This document shows positions 1 through 6,302 of a stretch of 40,866 nt of DNA, one piece after another. The notes under the pieces are model-generated. The model did not search any database, was not told the DNA's origin, and saw only the letters and a program-made list of their open reading frames with translations. Within the stretch, counting starts at the first letter, position 1. Each line of letters opens with the position of its first letter. The translations under genes and the position numbers were made by a program. The stretch comes from a virus, in IMG/VR virus record IMGVR_UViG_3300046004_002614, positions 1 to 40,866 of that record; one strand, written 5' to 3'.

Positions 1-24
1 TAGTTGGTAATAGGAGTTTTTCAT
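1..24 (-). CDS. Start of a gene running off the left edge
   Basis: Only the first eight codons (M-K-N-S-Y-Y-Q-L) are inside the window. The ATG follows the TAA of the upstream gene by one base, the same tight spacing as its neighbours, and is preceded by A-rich sequence. No function can be assigned. Confidence 0.45.
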
Positions 25-25
25 T

Positions 26-346
26 TTATTTTCCATATTCATTGTTCCAAGTACTTTCTTTAGTTTCGTAATCTACCCAACCCCATGTTTGCTTTGCTTT
101 CTCTACATCTCCATCATTATATTCATGTACCCACAACCACTGACACCATTCATCATCATCTCCTTGTTGTGCTCTGAATCCAAACCATAACCATTCAAAT
201 CTATAATATGGTTCTAGTTCGCAGCGTGGTGAATCAAATTTATCTTTCCACATTAGTTCTGGTAAACTTCTGTATATTGGCTTTCATTCAAACTGGTATG
301 TTTTATAGAATTGAAAGTTCCATTTTGGTTTTTTGTATTTAGTCAT
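26..346 (-). pseudogene. Small W/E-rich protein gene interrupted by an in-frame TGA
   Basis: The reading frame starts at an ATG that overlaps the end of the upstream 179-aa gene by 8 nt, a normal coupling arrangement here. It runs 20 codons (ending Y-Q-F-E), meets TGA at 284-286, then stays open for 86 more codons in the same frame. Without the TGA the product would be 107 aa. The second part is rich in Trp, Glu and Asp (EWLWFGFR, EWCQWLWVHEY). A TGG-to-TGA change would explain the break, since E-W-K fits the composition. Translation could restart at the ATG at 253, giving 75 aa. It could be a nonsense mutation, a sequencing error or recoding. The protein family is not recognised. Confidence 0.55.
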
Positions 347-878
347 TGGTTTGTTTGTTTAGTGAGTTGATATAGTTATTTACCCAATTACTATCTGTTT
401 CATCTATTTTACCAACATTTAAACCCTTTTGCATACCAAAACAAATAGCATTAACCATATCTTGTTCTGTATATGTTCTTTTAACTATACCATCTCTAAC
501 ACATTTAGGAGCTCTAACATCTTTAGATGTTATTCGCATTGCTTCGTCTACAATATCTTGAGTAACCGCTCTCTCTTGTTTACGACGTTTAAAATGTTTT
601 TCCTCGTTAATCAGATTAGCACACTTATACATTGTTGTACCATCTTCAACAGGTGCGATTATCTCCACTATCTCAAAATCGACAGTTTCAAATTCACCAA
701 CATTAGCTTGCCCCCATAATCCATCAGGGTATAATTTAGTATCAGGATGTACAGGAAGATAATTAGATTCAGGCATTCTACTATGACTACCCATAACACC
801 TTTTATACCTGGTATTGTTTTGCAGGTGGTATATTTAACCATCCACCCTTCTTTTGATTTATATAGTATCCCTTTCAT
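339..878 (-). CDS. Hypothetical phage protein, 179 aa
   Basis: This is a complete frame starting MKGILYK. The N-terminal half is beta-rich and contains a LPVHPD motif near residue 42, followed by G-E-F-E-T-V-D-F-E. The C-terminal half is basic then helical (FKRRKQERAVTQDIVDEAM). The two halves look like separate domains. It is the second gene of the short operon driven by the promoter at 1129-1160, directly after the 76-aa gene, and its last codons overlap the start of the next gene by 8 nt. I do not recognise the family with certainty, and no catalytic motif is visible. Confidence 0.8.
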   Translation of the reverse strand: MKGILYKSKEGWMVKYTTCKTIPGIKGVMGSHSRMPESNYLPVHPDTKLYPDGLWGQANVGEFETVDFEIVEIIAPVEDGTTMYKCANLINEEKHFKRRKQERAVTQDIVDEAMRITSKDVRAPKCVRDGIVKRTYTEQDMVNAICFGMQKGLNVGKIDETDSNWVNNYINSLNKQTND

Positions 879-879
879 A

Positions 880-1110
880 TTAGTCTTGTTTGTTTTCTTC
901 TATTTCATCCAATCTACAAGTTATTAACCATGAAATTCTTCTCCATTCCTCGTGTAGTGGAGTACCATAAACTACATTGTATGTTTTTCGAAAGCATCTG
1001 TCTATAAGTTTATCTGCTACTAGTACTTGAGAAACTGTTTCACATGACCAAATTATTTTTTCAATCCATCGTAAAACGTCCATTGGGTGTTTTGATCTAT
1101 ATTCTTCCAT
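880..1110 (-). CDS. Hypothetical helical protein, 76 aa
   Basis: This is the first gene after the promoter at 1129-1160, with a start preceded by AAAAAAGGTT. The product is small, predicted mostly helical and Trp/Cys-containing (VLRWIEKIIWSCETV, WRRISWLITCRLDEIEE). It has no signal peptide, and the hydrophobic stretches are amphipathic rather than membrane-spanning. The downstream 179-aa gene begins one base after its stop, so the two are probably cotranscribed. Function unknown. Confidence 0.75.
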   Translation of the reverse strand: MEEYRSKHPMDVLRWIEKIIWSCETVSQVLVADKLIDRCFRKTYNVVYGTPLHEEWRRISWLITCRLDEIEENKQD

Positions 1111-1128
1111 AACCTTTTTTATTTAAAT

Positions 1129-1160
1129 TAAATATATGACTAAGGATTTTGTAATCCAAA
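1129..1160 (-). promoter_or_regulatory. Bacteroidota-type -33/-7 promoter
   Basis: Read on the minus strand, TTTGGATTAC (TTTG at 1160-1157) is followed after exactly 20 nt by TATATTTA (1136-1129). This matches the Bacteroidota housekeeping-sigma consensus TTTG-N19/21-TAnnTTTG in all but the last base. It lies 18 nt before the ATG of the 76-aa gene. Confidence 0.75.
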
Positions 1161-1164
1161 TTTT

Positions 1165-1422
1165 TTAAACAAAGTAAGTGTATGATGAGTAAGTATATTG
1201 ATTTCCATTTTTTCTACATTCACCATGTCCCATGTAGTTTTGATAAATATACTCTTCTGCTTCTTGATATGTTGAATGAGAAAGTCTTTTTGTTCTTAAT
1301 GTAGAGTGAGTAACTAACACTTCTTTCCATCCCCAGAATGTTTTTTGCTCTACAATAAATTGTGAATTTATTTCTTTACCATCATTTACATTCTGTATTT
1401 CTTCAATTATTCTTAATTTCAT
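1165..1422 (-). CDS. Hypothetical protein, 85 aa
   Basis: Its ATG overlaps the TGA of the metallophosphoesterase gene (ATGA), indicating translational coupling. The product is beta-rich and polar, with a Y-Q-E-A-E-E-Y-I-Y segment near residue 54 and a Tyr/Ser-rich C-terminus (YTYSSYTY). The aromatic-E-A-E pattern echoes the YEEAEQ segments of the two paralogues just upstream, but the similarity is too short to claim homology. Function unknown. Confidence 0.75.
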   Translation of the reverse strand: MKLRIIEEIQNVNDGKEINSQFIVEQKTFWGWKEVLVTHSTLRTKRLSHSTYQEAEEYIYQNYMGHGECRKNGNQYTYSSYTYFV

Positions 1423-2093
1423 ATTTCAAATATATTTCCGTTACTACTTAATTTACCAAATTTACCATCAGTCACTACACTACCATTACTGTAGATAGTA
1501 TCTCTAATTGACAACTTCCTAGTTCCAGCATTGATAATATCTTTACAATTATGAATATGTCCAAACAAGCACAATTTAGGATTGATATCTAGCAAACGTT
1601 TCATTAATGCTGAGTCACCACAAAACTCTAATTGATTTTCTCTATTGTAAGATAAATCAAGTATAGTTGCTGGTGGTCCATGAACAACTACTATATCAGT
1701 ATCGTCAGGTATTTGTTGCCACAATTCATGAGTTTTGTGTCTTGCCTTCATAAACGCCCATTCACCAAAGGTAGGAGTGACTGGTGATCCCCATATTTTT
1801 ATTCCTTTAACTTCAATATAGTCGTTTTCTAAATAGATAATACCTGCTCTTTCAAAGTCATCTTTTTTAATAAAGTTTTTTTCAATGCAAACATCGTGAT
1901 TACCTGCTACAAATACTTTATGTTTGATTGGTAGTAAACTATACCAATAGATAAAGTTTTGCATTTCATCTTCGCTTAGATATGGATCTTTTGGATTCGT
2001 AGCATCACCACTATGAATCACCATATCAACATTTTCAGGAACGTCTAGTAAATTGTGGTAGGTGTGAGTATCGCTTATGTGCCATATCTTCAT
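1419..2093 (-). CDS. Calcineurin-like metallophosphoesterase
   Basis: This 224-aa protein has all the motifs of the metallophosphoesterase superfamily in order: D-T-H at residues 8-10, H-S-G-D near 27-30, G-N-H-D at 64-67, V-V-H-G-P-P around 136-141 and G-H-I-H near 178. These residues bind the two metal ions that hydrolyse phosphomonoesters or phosphodiesters. The single-domain length suits a small cytosolic phosphoesterase. Substrate cannot be told from sequence: nucleotides, cyclic dinucleotides, 2',3'-cyclic phosphates or nucleic acid ends are all possible. It sits downstream of the two paralogous genes and overlaps the next gene by 4 nt. An RNA or DNA end-processing role beside the ligase is an inference only. 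Confidence 0.9.
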   Translation of the reverse strand: MKIWHISDTHTYHNLLDVPENVDMVIHSGDATNPKDPYLSEDEMQNFIYWYSLLPIKHKVFVAGNHDVCIEKNFIKKDDFERAGIIYLENDYIEVKGIKIWGSPVTPTFGEWAFMKARHKTHELWQQIPDDTDIVVVHGPPATILDLSYNRENQLEFCGDSALMKRLLDINPKLCLFGHIHNCKDIINAGTRKLSIRDTIYSNGSVVTDGKFGKLSSNGNIFEI

Positions 2094-2094
2094 G

Positions 2095-2490
2095 TTATTT
2101 GTTTTTACAGATTTCTATTAGTTTATCTAGACAGGCTTGTTCTGCTTCTTCATAGGTTAAGAATGTTCCAATATATCCACCTGTATATGCTTCAAAATTA
2201 TTATGTTTTACATCTTCACTATATAAGTCTCTTATTTGAAATGTATAATCAATTGCACCCATATTCACAGTATAAACTTCACCACATAAATTATGTTTCT
2301 CTCTAAACCATCTAAATGCTTGTTGGTATAGTGGTGCTGAAATTCTTTTATTATTTAAGTTATAATTTAACCATTTTTGGTTAGTGTATAAAAACTTATC
2401 CACATCAATATAAAATGAAAAACAAGGTTCATCAAATCCTAGTTCTTTAAGAGCTACTGCGTGTTCATATGTGCAAAATTCTTTTTTCAT
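2095..2490 (-). CDS. Hypothetical protein, paralogue of the upstream gene (131 aa)
   Basis: Three blocks are shared with the 149-aa product just upstream: an N-terminal A-L-K-E-L-G-F-D-E block near residue 14, a central A-P-L-Y-Q-Q-A-F-R-W-F-R-E-K block near 72, and a C-terminal T-Y-E-E-A-E-Q-A-C-L-D-K-L-I-E block near 112. Proteins of this layout are common in phages and mobile DNA of Bacteroidota, from memory, without a known role. The ATG overlaps the upstream TAA. The divergent sequence between blocks suggests an old tandem duplication. Confidence 0.8.
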   Translation of the reverse strand: MKKEFCTYEHAVALKELGFDEPCFSFYIDVDKFLYTNQKWLNYNLNNKRISAPLYQQAFRWFREKHNLCGEVYTVNMGAIDYTFQIRDLYSEDVKHNNFEAYTGGYIGTFLTYEEAEQACLDKLIEICKNK

Positions 2491-2936
2491 TTATTATTTG
2501 TTTTAACCATTTCTATTAATTTATTCAGACAGGATTGTTCCGCCTCCTCATAGGTTTTAAAAGGACCATCGTCATAGTCTTTTTCTTCAAAGTCATCTGA
2601 TACCGTTACATAATCAAATGTATTGTTTGGAGATGCTTCAATATAGGAAAGTATATCATACTTTTCTCTAAAAAACTTGAAGGCTTGTTGGTATAGTGGT
2701 GCTGCTGTAAAAGGATTATCTAAATAATCTTTTAACAATGCAAGATTACTTGAAGCATTAAAGTTTTTAGGGTCTTTTAAACTACTGTTTGTTACATAAC
2801 CATCAGTTTCTTCTGAATTATATTCAAAAGGATCTTTAAAGTCTCCTTCATTATCATAGGAAGCTATGCATTCTTCATCAAATCCTAATTCTTTAAGAGA
2901 TAAGGCTTGTTCATATTTTACAAATTCATTTTTCAT
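2487..2936 (-). CDS. Hypothetical protein, paralogue of the downstream gene (149 aa)
   Basis: It shares the same three-block layout as the 131-aa neighbour: L-K-E-L-G-F-D-E-E, A-A-P-L-Y-Q-Q-A-F-K-F-F-R-E-K and T-Y-E-E-A-E-Q-S-C-L-N-K-L-I-E. An acidic, Asn/Ser-rich insertion of about 25 residues lies between the first and second blocks. Its ATG is exactly 4 nt downstream of the -7 element of the promoter at 2941-2972, so the mRNA is predicted to be leaderless. It is the first gene of the operon leading to the phosphoesterase. Function unknown. Confidence 0.8.
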   Translation of the reverse strand: MKNEFVKYEQALSLKELGFDEECIASYDNEGDFKDPFEYNSEETDGYVTNSSLKDPKNFNASSNLALLKDYLDNPFTAAPLYQQAFKFFREKYDILSYIEASPNNTFDYVTVSDDFEEKDYDDGPFKTYEEAEQSCLNKLIEMVKTNNK

Positions 2937-2940
2937 AATC

Positions 2941-2972
2941 TAAATATATGACTAAGAGTTTAGTAATCCAAA
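2941..2972 (-). promoter_or_regulatory. Bacteroidota-type -33/-7 promoter
   Basis: TTTGGATTAC (TTTG at 2972-2969), 20 nt, TATATTTA (2948-2941), minus strand. The -33 part lies in the last codons of the upstream 43-aa gene. The ATG of the 149-aa gene is 4 nt after the -7 element. Confidence 0.75.
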
Positions 2973-3083
2973 TTTATTCTTTATTATATCTTGAATTTGA
3001 GTGTAATTAGCAATTACAAAATCAATTAAATCGGTGTGAGCGATTGAGTCAGGACATAGTCCTATCACGTGAAGTATTTCCAT
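2952..3083 (-). CDS. Small conserved-looking protein, 43 aa
   Basis: A short frame starts MEILHVIGLCPDSIAH and ends with TAG inside the next promoter. It fills the gap after the 105-aa gene (2 nt away) in the same orientation, which supports it being real. The sequence reads like a folded small protein: hydrophobic start, C-P-D turn, then an amphipathic helix (DLIDFVIANYTQIQDII). Similar short peptides occur in other large phages as I recall, without a function. Confidence 0.6.
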   Translation of the reverse strand: MEILHVIGLCPDSIAHTDLIDFVIANYTQIQDIIKNKFGLLNS

Positions 3084-3085
3084 AT

Positions 3086-3403
3086 CTATTTTTCTATTAA
3101 TTCGTATGTTGAGTTTTGTGTTTGGAACTTAATATATCCAGGTCTTTGTTCTACTATTTCAGTAATAGCAGTTGTTAACCAAGTAAAATTTGTTCCTGGG
3201 TTAAGTATTAGTGAACGATTTACTTTTATGTCGTCATGTAATGAGTTATCTTCGCTGGTATTTTCATCCCATTCAATATATTGAACTCTACTACCTGTTT
3301 TAGTTAAACCATCGTTTAACCTTCTTAATGTGTACTTTGCTTTTGGTTCTTCCCTTGGAACAACTAAGTCAGCATTATATTTGTGTTGTAGTATCTTACT
3401 CAT
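3086..3403 (-). CDS. Hypothetical protein, 105 aa
   Basis: It starts MSKILQHKYN inside the last codons of the DNA ligase gene (8-nt overlap), so it is probably translated by coupling from the ligase message. It is polar and beta-rich, with a basic patch K-Y-T-L-R-R-L near residue 23. No motif, signal peptide or membrane segment is visible. Function unknown. Confidence 0.7.
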   Translation of the reverse strand: MSKILQHKYNADLVVPREEPKAKYTLRRLNDGLTKTGSRVQYIEWDENTSEDNSLHDDIKVNRSLILNPGTNFTWLTTAITEIVEQRPGYIKFQTQNSTYELIEK

Positions 3404-4469
3404 AATCTCTAATTGCTATACAATATGGGAATCTAGGTACGCCTTGTGGTGTTAAGTTAAAATATTTTACAGTTGCTTGCTTACCAATCAACGTTTCTCT
3501 CTGCTCCCACATTTCAGTACAACGTTCCCAGTTAAATTTAGGAGAGCAATTAAAACGTTTACCTGATTTGCTTTCAAATATAAATGAGCCAACCATACCT
3601 GTTTTGTTTCCTATTCCTTCTTCAACACCTAATATAATATACTCTTCATCTATAAATGATTTATGTTTTAAAAGTGATTTACTTCGTTTGTTTTCGTATG
3701 GTAAATCTAAACGCAACATTTGTCCTTCATATCCTAACTCAACATATTCATTATATGTATCCATTAATTCTTCTTCATTTGGAATATAGTGAGTAGGTAC
3801 TTTAACACAACATTTTGGTAATTCCATTTCCAACAATGTATCAGAACGTTGTTTAAAATTTTGTTTACAACTAGGTAAATCATAAATGTGATATTCCATT
3901 TGAGCAGCACTTAATGCTAAGTCTTCAGGAGTTGGTTTTGTTTTCTTAACTATTGAACATAAAGAGTCAAAATCATTAGCAAATTTATCTGAGTATAATT
4001 CACCATCAAATATTAAGTCAGGTGTTACTTCAAATAATGGTTTTAATGCTTCGAAGATGTGTGGTGCGGCAATTAATTGTTTACCTGTTCTTGTCCACAT
4101 ACCATCTTTTCTAATGATACAACGAATGCCGTCGAGTTTGGGCTGAGAATATAATGGGAATTTAACTTTTGCTTTTTCCTTGTTCCAGTCTTTAGCAAGC
4201 ATTGGCTCAAAATACGTTTCGATATCTATATCAGCAATATTTTCAAATGAACCCGTCTCCATTTTTTTACGATGAATAGCAGTTGCTTCTTTAAGCGCTT
4301 GCTCATCAGCAGTACAATATGTTTTTGCTTCACATACTGTCCAGTTAGAGGTTGTACGAACTCCATCTGTAAAACCAGTAATGGTTCTATATTTGTTGTT
4401 TTCTATTTCAATAGTAAACTCATTTGTTTTACCATTTACTGATCTTGAATATAATGTTTTTAATTTCAT
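3396..4469 (-). CDS. ATP-dependent DNA ligase
   Basis: The product is 357 aa. Nucleotidyltransferase motifs are in order from this start: motif I K-L-D-G-I-R at about 111-116, with the lysine that would be adenylated; motif III F-D-G-E near 154; motif IV Y-E-G-Q-M-L-R; and motif V K-H-K. A C-terminal OB-fold with N-W-E-R-C follows. It would seal nicks in replicated or repaired phage DNA. The start is placed at 4469 rather than the in-frame ATG at 4484, because the latter lies within the promoter; the chosen ATG is exactly 4 nt after the -7 element. The size is close to compact T7- or chlorella-type ligases. An RNA ligase is less likely given the motif IV/V pattern. Confidence 0.92.
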   Translation of the reverse strand: MKLKTLYSRSVNGKTNEFTIEIENNKYRTITGFTDGVRTTSNWTVCEAKTYCTADEQALKEATAIHRKKMETGSFENIADIDIETYFEPMLAKDWNKEKAKVKFPLYSQPKLDGIRCIIRKDGMWTRTGKQLIAAPHIFEALKPLFEVTPDLIFDGELYSDKFANDFDSLCSIVKKTKPTPEDLALSAAQMEYHIYDLPSCKQNFKQRSDTLLEMELPKCCVKVPTHYIPNEEELMDTYNEYVELGYEGQMLRLDLPYENKRSKSLLKHKSFIDEEYIILGVEEGIGNKTGMVGSFIFESKSGKRFNCSPKFNWERCTEMWEQRETLIGKQATVKYFNLTPQGVPRFPYCIAIRDYE

Positions 4470-4473
4470 ACTG

Positions 4474-4505
4474 TAAATATACAAAAAAGGGCCTGGTAAG
4501 CCAAG
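4474..4505 (-). promoter_or_regulatory. Promoter fused to a terminator hairpin
   Basis: CTTGGCTTAC (CTTG at 4505-4502), 20 nt, TATATTTA (4481-4474), minus strand. The -33 element is part of the 5' arm of the hairpin at 4487-4510. It drives the ligase gene, whose ATG is 4 nt after the -7 element. Confidence 0.7.
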
Positions 4506-4510
4506 CCCTT
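4487..4510 (-). terminator. Intrinsic terminator overlapping the ligase promoter
   Basis: On the minus strand the stem AAGGGCTTGG / CCAGGCCCTT (10 bp with one G-U) closes a CTTA loop and is followed by TTTT. It starts 4 nt after the stop of the 106-aa gene, so it should end that transcript. The same bases provide the -33 element of the next promoter. Confidence 0.75.
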
Positions 4511-4514
4511 AAAT

Positions 4515-4835
4515 TTATTTTGTTTTAAAGTATTTCTGTTTAGTTAGATATGTATAGGTATCTTTTAAATTTCTACATATTTCCTTTCCTGATTCGTCCC
4601 GTGCATTCATTTCTTTCCTACCTTTACCATCATGAATGTAGTTTTTCTCATATAAAAACCACTGCAACCAATCATATCCCTCTTCATTTAATAGTTGTTT
4701 CCATAACAGGCAAACCAATTGTTGATTGTCGTCATTAAACTCTAGTAAATCGATTTTTAAATCGTATATTGCATCTACTCGTTTGCTGTTATCAACCATT
4801 AAATCGATTATTGCTTTGAATTCTTTGAATGTCAT
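4515..4835 (-). CDS. Hypothetical protein, 106 aa
   Basis: A complete frame starts MTFKEFKAIIDLM. The product is helical and acidic, Trp-rich in the middle (CLLWKQLLNEEGYDWLQWFLYEK), with a polar C-terminus ending in T-K-Q-K-Y-F-K-T-K. From position 50 or so it resembles small phage proteins of unknown role. It begins 3 nt after the membrane protein gene upstream and ends just before the terminator at 4487-4510, so it closes an operon. Confidence 0.75.
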   Translation of the reverse strand: MTFKEFKAIIDLMVDNSKRVDAIYDLKIDLLEFNDDNQQLVCLLWKQLLNEEGYDWLQWFLYEKNYIHDGKGRKEMNARDESGKEICRNLKDTYTYLTKQKYFKTK

Positions 4836-4838
4836 TAT

Positions 4839-5108
4839 TTATCCGTTTATTTTTTGTTTTTCTACTTTTTTAACATATAATTCAGCCATTACTCTTTCAA
4901 AGTAATTAAGTTGTTCTTGAACATTTCTTCTATCAGCGTCACTTTGACTATCTATATAACTAAACCGACGATTTAAATCTTCTCTATCATCTCGAAGATA
5001 TTCCTCAATCTCTTTAATTTTATTCGTTTGTTTAAAAATTTTAACTAAGCTCCAAATAAATGCAGCTAATAATACTGTGGATACTACTCCTAATGTAAAT
5101 TCAATCAT
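4839..5108 (-). CDS. Small membrane protein with coiled coil, 89 aa
   Basis: One membrane segment lies at about residues 4-24 (TLGVVSTVLLAAFIWSLVKIF). A charged helical region follows (about 28-85: KIKEIEEYLRDDREDLNRR, then VQEQLNYFERVMAEL) with heptad-like spacing. This N-in, single-span-plus-coil plan also appears in the 44-aa and 71-aa genes at 5.5-5.9 kb. Such proteins can be inner-membrane spanins, holin regulators or membrane anchors; nothing in the sequence decides. It lies downstream of the tRNA-like region. Confidence 0.75.
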   Translation of the reverse strand: MIEFTLGVVSTVLLAAFIWSLVKIFKQTNKIKEIEEYLRDDREDLNRRFSYIDSQSDADRRNVQEQLNYFERVMAELYVKKVEKQKING

Positions 5109-5142
5109 GTTTTGTTTTTTGTTTTATTTTATTTATTTTAGG

Positions 5143-5242
5143 TAGTAGAGAAAGGAATCGAACCTTCACCTTTATCACATTTAATAGTGATTTGCGTTTA
5201 ACCTTCGATATTGATATCAATATACGTTTTCGCCACTCTACC
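5143..5242 (-). tRNA. tRNA-like gene with an enlarged D-loop
   Basis: The 7-bp acceptor stem GGTAGAG/CTCTACT is contiguous with a T-arm GAAGG-TTCGATT-CCTTT. A D-arm 3' half GGTTAAACGC pairs with GCG. Between the D-arm halves are about 23 extra bases containing the perfect palindrome ATATTGATATCAATAT, so the unit is 100 nt. The anticodon arm can be drawn as ATCAC/GTGAT with an 8-nt loop TATTAAAT, which would place UAA (Leu) in the anticodon, but the variable loop is then too short for a normal tRNA-Leu. CCA is not encoded. It may be functional with an odd D-loop, or a degenerate copy. Confidence 0.5.
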
Positions 5243-5297
5243 ATTTACAACCTTTACTAGGAACTTTCTAATGTGTGTCTACCAATTCCACCACCTA
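5243..5297 (-). other. 5' half of a tRNA-Leu-like sequence, degenerate
   Basis: The stretch TGGTGGAATTGGTAGACAC is a textbook tRNA-Leu D-arm, preceded by TTAGG as a possible acceptor strand. A possible anticodon stem ATTAG/CTAGT encloses AAAGTTC, which lacks U33. No T-arm follows before the next tRNA-like unit begins. It looks like the remnant of a second tRNA fused to the one at 5143-5242. Confidence 0.45.
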
Positions 5298-5303
5298 ATT
5301 ATT

Positions 5304-5335
5304 TAAATATATGTTACTTTGTTTTAAAAGTCACG
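5304..5335 (-). promoter_or_regulatory. Possible promoter for the tRNA-like region
   Basis: An exact TATATTTA (5311-5304) lies 20 nt downstream of CGTG (5335-5332), a poor match to the -33 TTnG. Its position, 7 nt before the tRNA-like sequence, is what makes it worth listing. Confidence 0.35.
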
Positions 5336-5337
5336 TT

Positions 5338-5514
5338 TTATTCTACAGGTACTGTTTCTATTGTTGTTGGTAAAGGTAACCCATATCTTTGAACTAGCAT
5401 TTTATAATATTTATCATTTTTATAACATTCTATCCAAGTCCCATTTTTTACACCATTTGTGGTGAGTGGTATTACAATTTTTTTTCTGAATAAATTTAAT
5501 AATCTTTCAATCAT
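5338..5514 (-). CDS. Hypothetical protein, 58 aa
   Basis: A short frame starts MIERLLNLFRKKIV and ends in T-V-P-V-E. The ATG overlaps the TGA of the upstream 44-aa gene (ATGA), strong support for real translation. The N-terminus is a short amphipathic basic helix. The rest is polar with Tyr-rich W-I-E-C-Y-K-N-D-K-Y-Y. No family recognised. Confidence 0.6.
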   Translation of the reverse strand: MIERLLNLFRKKIVIPLTTNGVKNGTWIECYKNDKYYKMLVQRYGLPLPTTIETVPVE

Positions 5515-5645
5515 AACTTGTGTTGTTTTTTTAATAACTCTAATTCTTCTTCTTTTAGATTGTTTACTCTTTTGAGTTGTGTAATAATGTCCATCAATGC
5601 AGCGACAATAAGTACTCCTACTATTCCTATAACTACTTCTACCAT
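5511..5645 (-). CDS. Single-span membrane mini-protein, 44 aa
   Basis: The product begins MVEVVIGIVGVLIVAALMDII, a membrane helix, followed by a charged helix rich in Lys and Glu (LKEEELELLKKQHK). It follows the 71-aa membrane protein gene by 2 nt and overlaps the 58-aa gene by 4 nt, so all three are one translational unit. Candidate for a holin-like, spanin-like or scaffold role; function is not determined. Confidence 0.6.
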   Translation of the reverse strand: MVEVVIGIVGVLIVAALMDIITQLKRVNNLKEEELELLKKQHKL

Positions 5646-5647
5646 TT

Positions 5648-5863
5648 TTATTTACTTTTAATTGTTTTAATAACTGATTCTAATAATATATTTTTATTTT
5701 TTATATCTCTCATTTCTCTCATCAACTCAAAATGATCATCTTTTAGATGTTTATATTCCTTCATTGCTTGTTCAGCTCGTTTTTTATGATCTGAATTTAA
5801 AACAAATAATTGAGCCGAGTATATAATAAGACCAATTGTAATCAATGCTAAAGTTAAGTTCAT
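5648..5863 (-). CDS. Single-span membrane protein with coiled coil, 71 aa
   Basis: An N-terminal membrane segment (about residues 3-22, LALITIGLIIYSAQLFVLN) is followed by a charged helix with heptad-like leucines and methionines to the C-terminus (EQAMKEYKHLKDDHFELMREM). The topology is the same as the 44-aa and 89-aa proteins nearby. The layout fits inner-membrane spanins, but no cognate outer-membrane lipoprotein is seen next to it. Transcribed from the promoter at 5961-5992. Confidence 0.7.
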   Translation of the reverse strand: MNLTLALITIGLIIYSAQLFVLNSDHKKRAEQAMKEYKHLKDDHFELMREMRDIKNKNILLESVIKTIKSK

Positions 5864-5875
5864 GGTGAGGTAGGT

Positions 5876-5956
5876 TTAAATGTGTGATAATATATTATTT
5901 ATTACTTTACTAACTCTTTTGATATGAATCAATTGCTGTTTTGACCTTTTTTCCAT
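5876..5956 (-). CDS. Possible 26-aa basic peptide
   Basis: A 26-codon frame starts M-E-K-R-S-K-Q-Q and ends L-S-H-I before TAA. It is very small, but its ATG is exactly 4 nt after the -7 element of the promoter at 5961-5992, the same spacing as five larger genes here. It ends 12 nt before the 71-aa gene. It may be a real leaderless mini-gene or a leader peptide. Confidence 0.4.
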   Translation of the reverse strand: MEKRSKQQLIHIKRVSKVINNILSHI

Positions 5957-5960
5957 GATT

Positions 5961-5992
5961 TAAATATACAAATAAGAGTTAGATAATCCAAA
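5961..5992 (-). promoter_or_regulatory. Bacteroidota-type -33/-7 promoter
   Basis: TTTGGATTAT (TTTG at 5992-5989), 20 nt, TATATTTA (5968-5961), minus strand. It lies immediately downstream of the terminator at 5998-6021 and reads into the small membrane protein operon. Confidence 0.75.
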
Positions 5993-5997
5993 TAAAA

Positions 5998-6021
5998 AAG
6001 GCAAGCCTTTCAGCCTGCCTT
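5998..6021 (-). terminator. Strong intrinsic terminator
   Basis: On the minus strand AAGGCAGGCT and GGCTTGCCTT form a 10-bp stem (two G-U pairs) closed by a GAAA tetraloop and followed by six T. It lies 18 nt after the stop of the HTH gene and separates it from the next promoter. Confidence 0.85.
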
Positions 6022-6039
6022 ATAGTTTAATCTATTTAA

Positions 6040-6264
6040 TTAAGCTGTTTCTTTAACTCGTCTACGAGAAATCGAATACATTGCTTCTGATAACTCAATA
6101 TTCACACTTCTACGACCAGCAGTCACATTTGAAATATGTGATGTTGATAACCCAGTCATTTCTGATAAGCGTGTGACATCTCCATTACGCTTGCGAGCAT
6201 TGTAAAAACTTAATACTGCAGTACGGTTCATTTTGCGTTTTAATTGTTTTGATTTTGTTTTCAT
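6040..6264 (-). CDS. Small helix-turn-helix DNA-binding protein
   Basis: The 74-aa product is very basic at the N-terminus (KTKSKQLKRKMNR). A lambda-repressor-type HTH follows at about 30-55: V-T-R-L-S-E-M-T-G-L-S-T-S-H-I-S-N-V-T-A-G-R-R, with the turn and recognition helix clear, then a helix resembling the end of the XRE fold. It has no dimerisation or protease domain. It stands alone between a dedicated promoter (6303-6334) and a strong terminator, as expected for an independently expressed regulator. Its targets may be phage promoters or host genes; not determinable here. Start could also be the Met at residue 12. Confidence 0.8.
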   Translation of the reverse strand: MKTKSKQLKRKMNRTAVLSFYNARKRNGDVTRLSEMTGLSTSHISNVTAGRRSVNIELSEAMYSISRRRVKETA

Positions 6265-6302
6265 TTTGTTTTTGTTTTTAATTTATAACTTATTTAACGT
6301 CA

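Noticed and set aside
26-346. TGA reassigned to tryptophan in this phage
   Set aside because: TGA serves as the stop in many ATGA overlaps (for example 5511, 13019, 13219, 31671-31674 region), so reassignment would fuse or extend many genes.
5205-5228. AT palindrome as a replication origin or operator
   Set aside because: It lies within the enlarged D-loop of a tRNA-like sequence; there are no iterons or further copies nearby.
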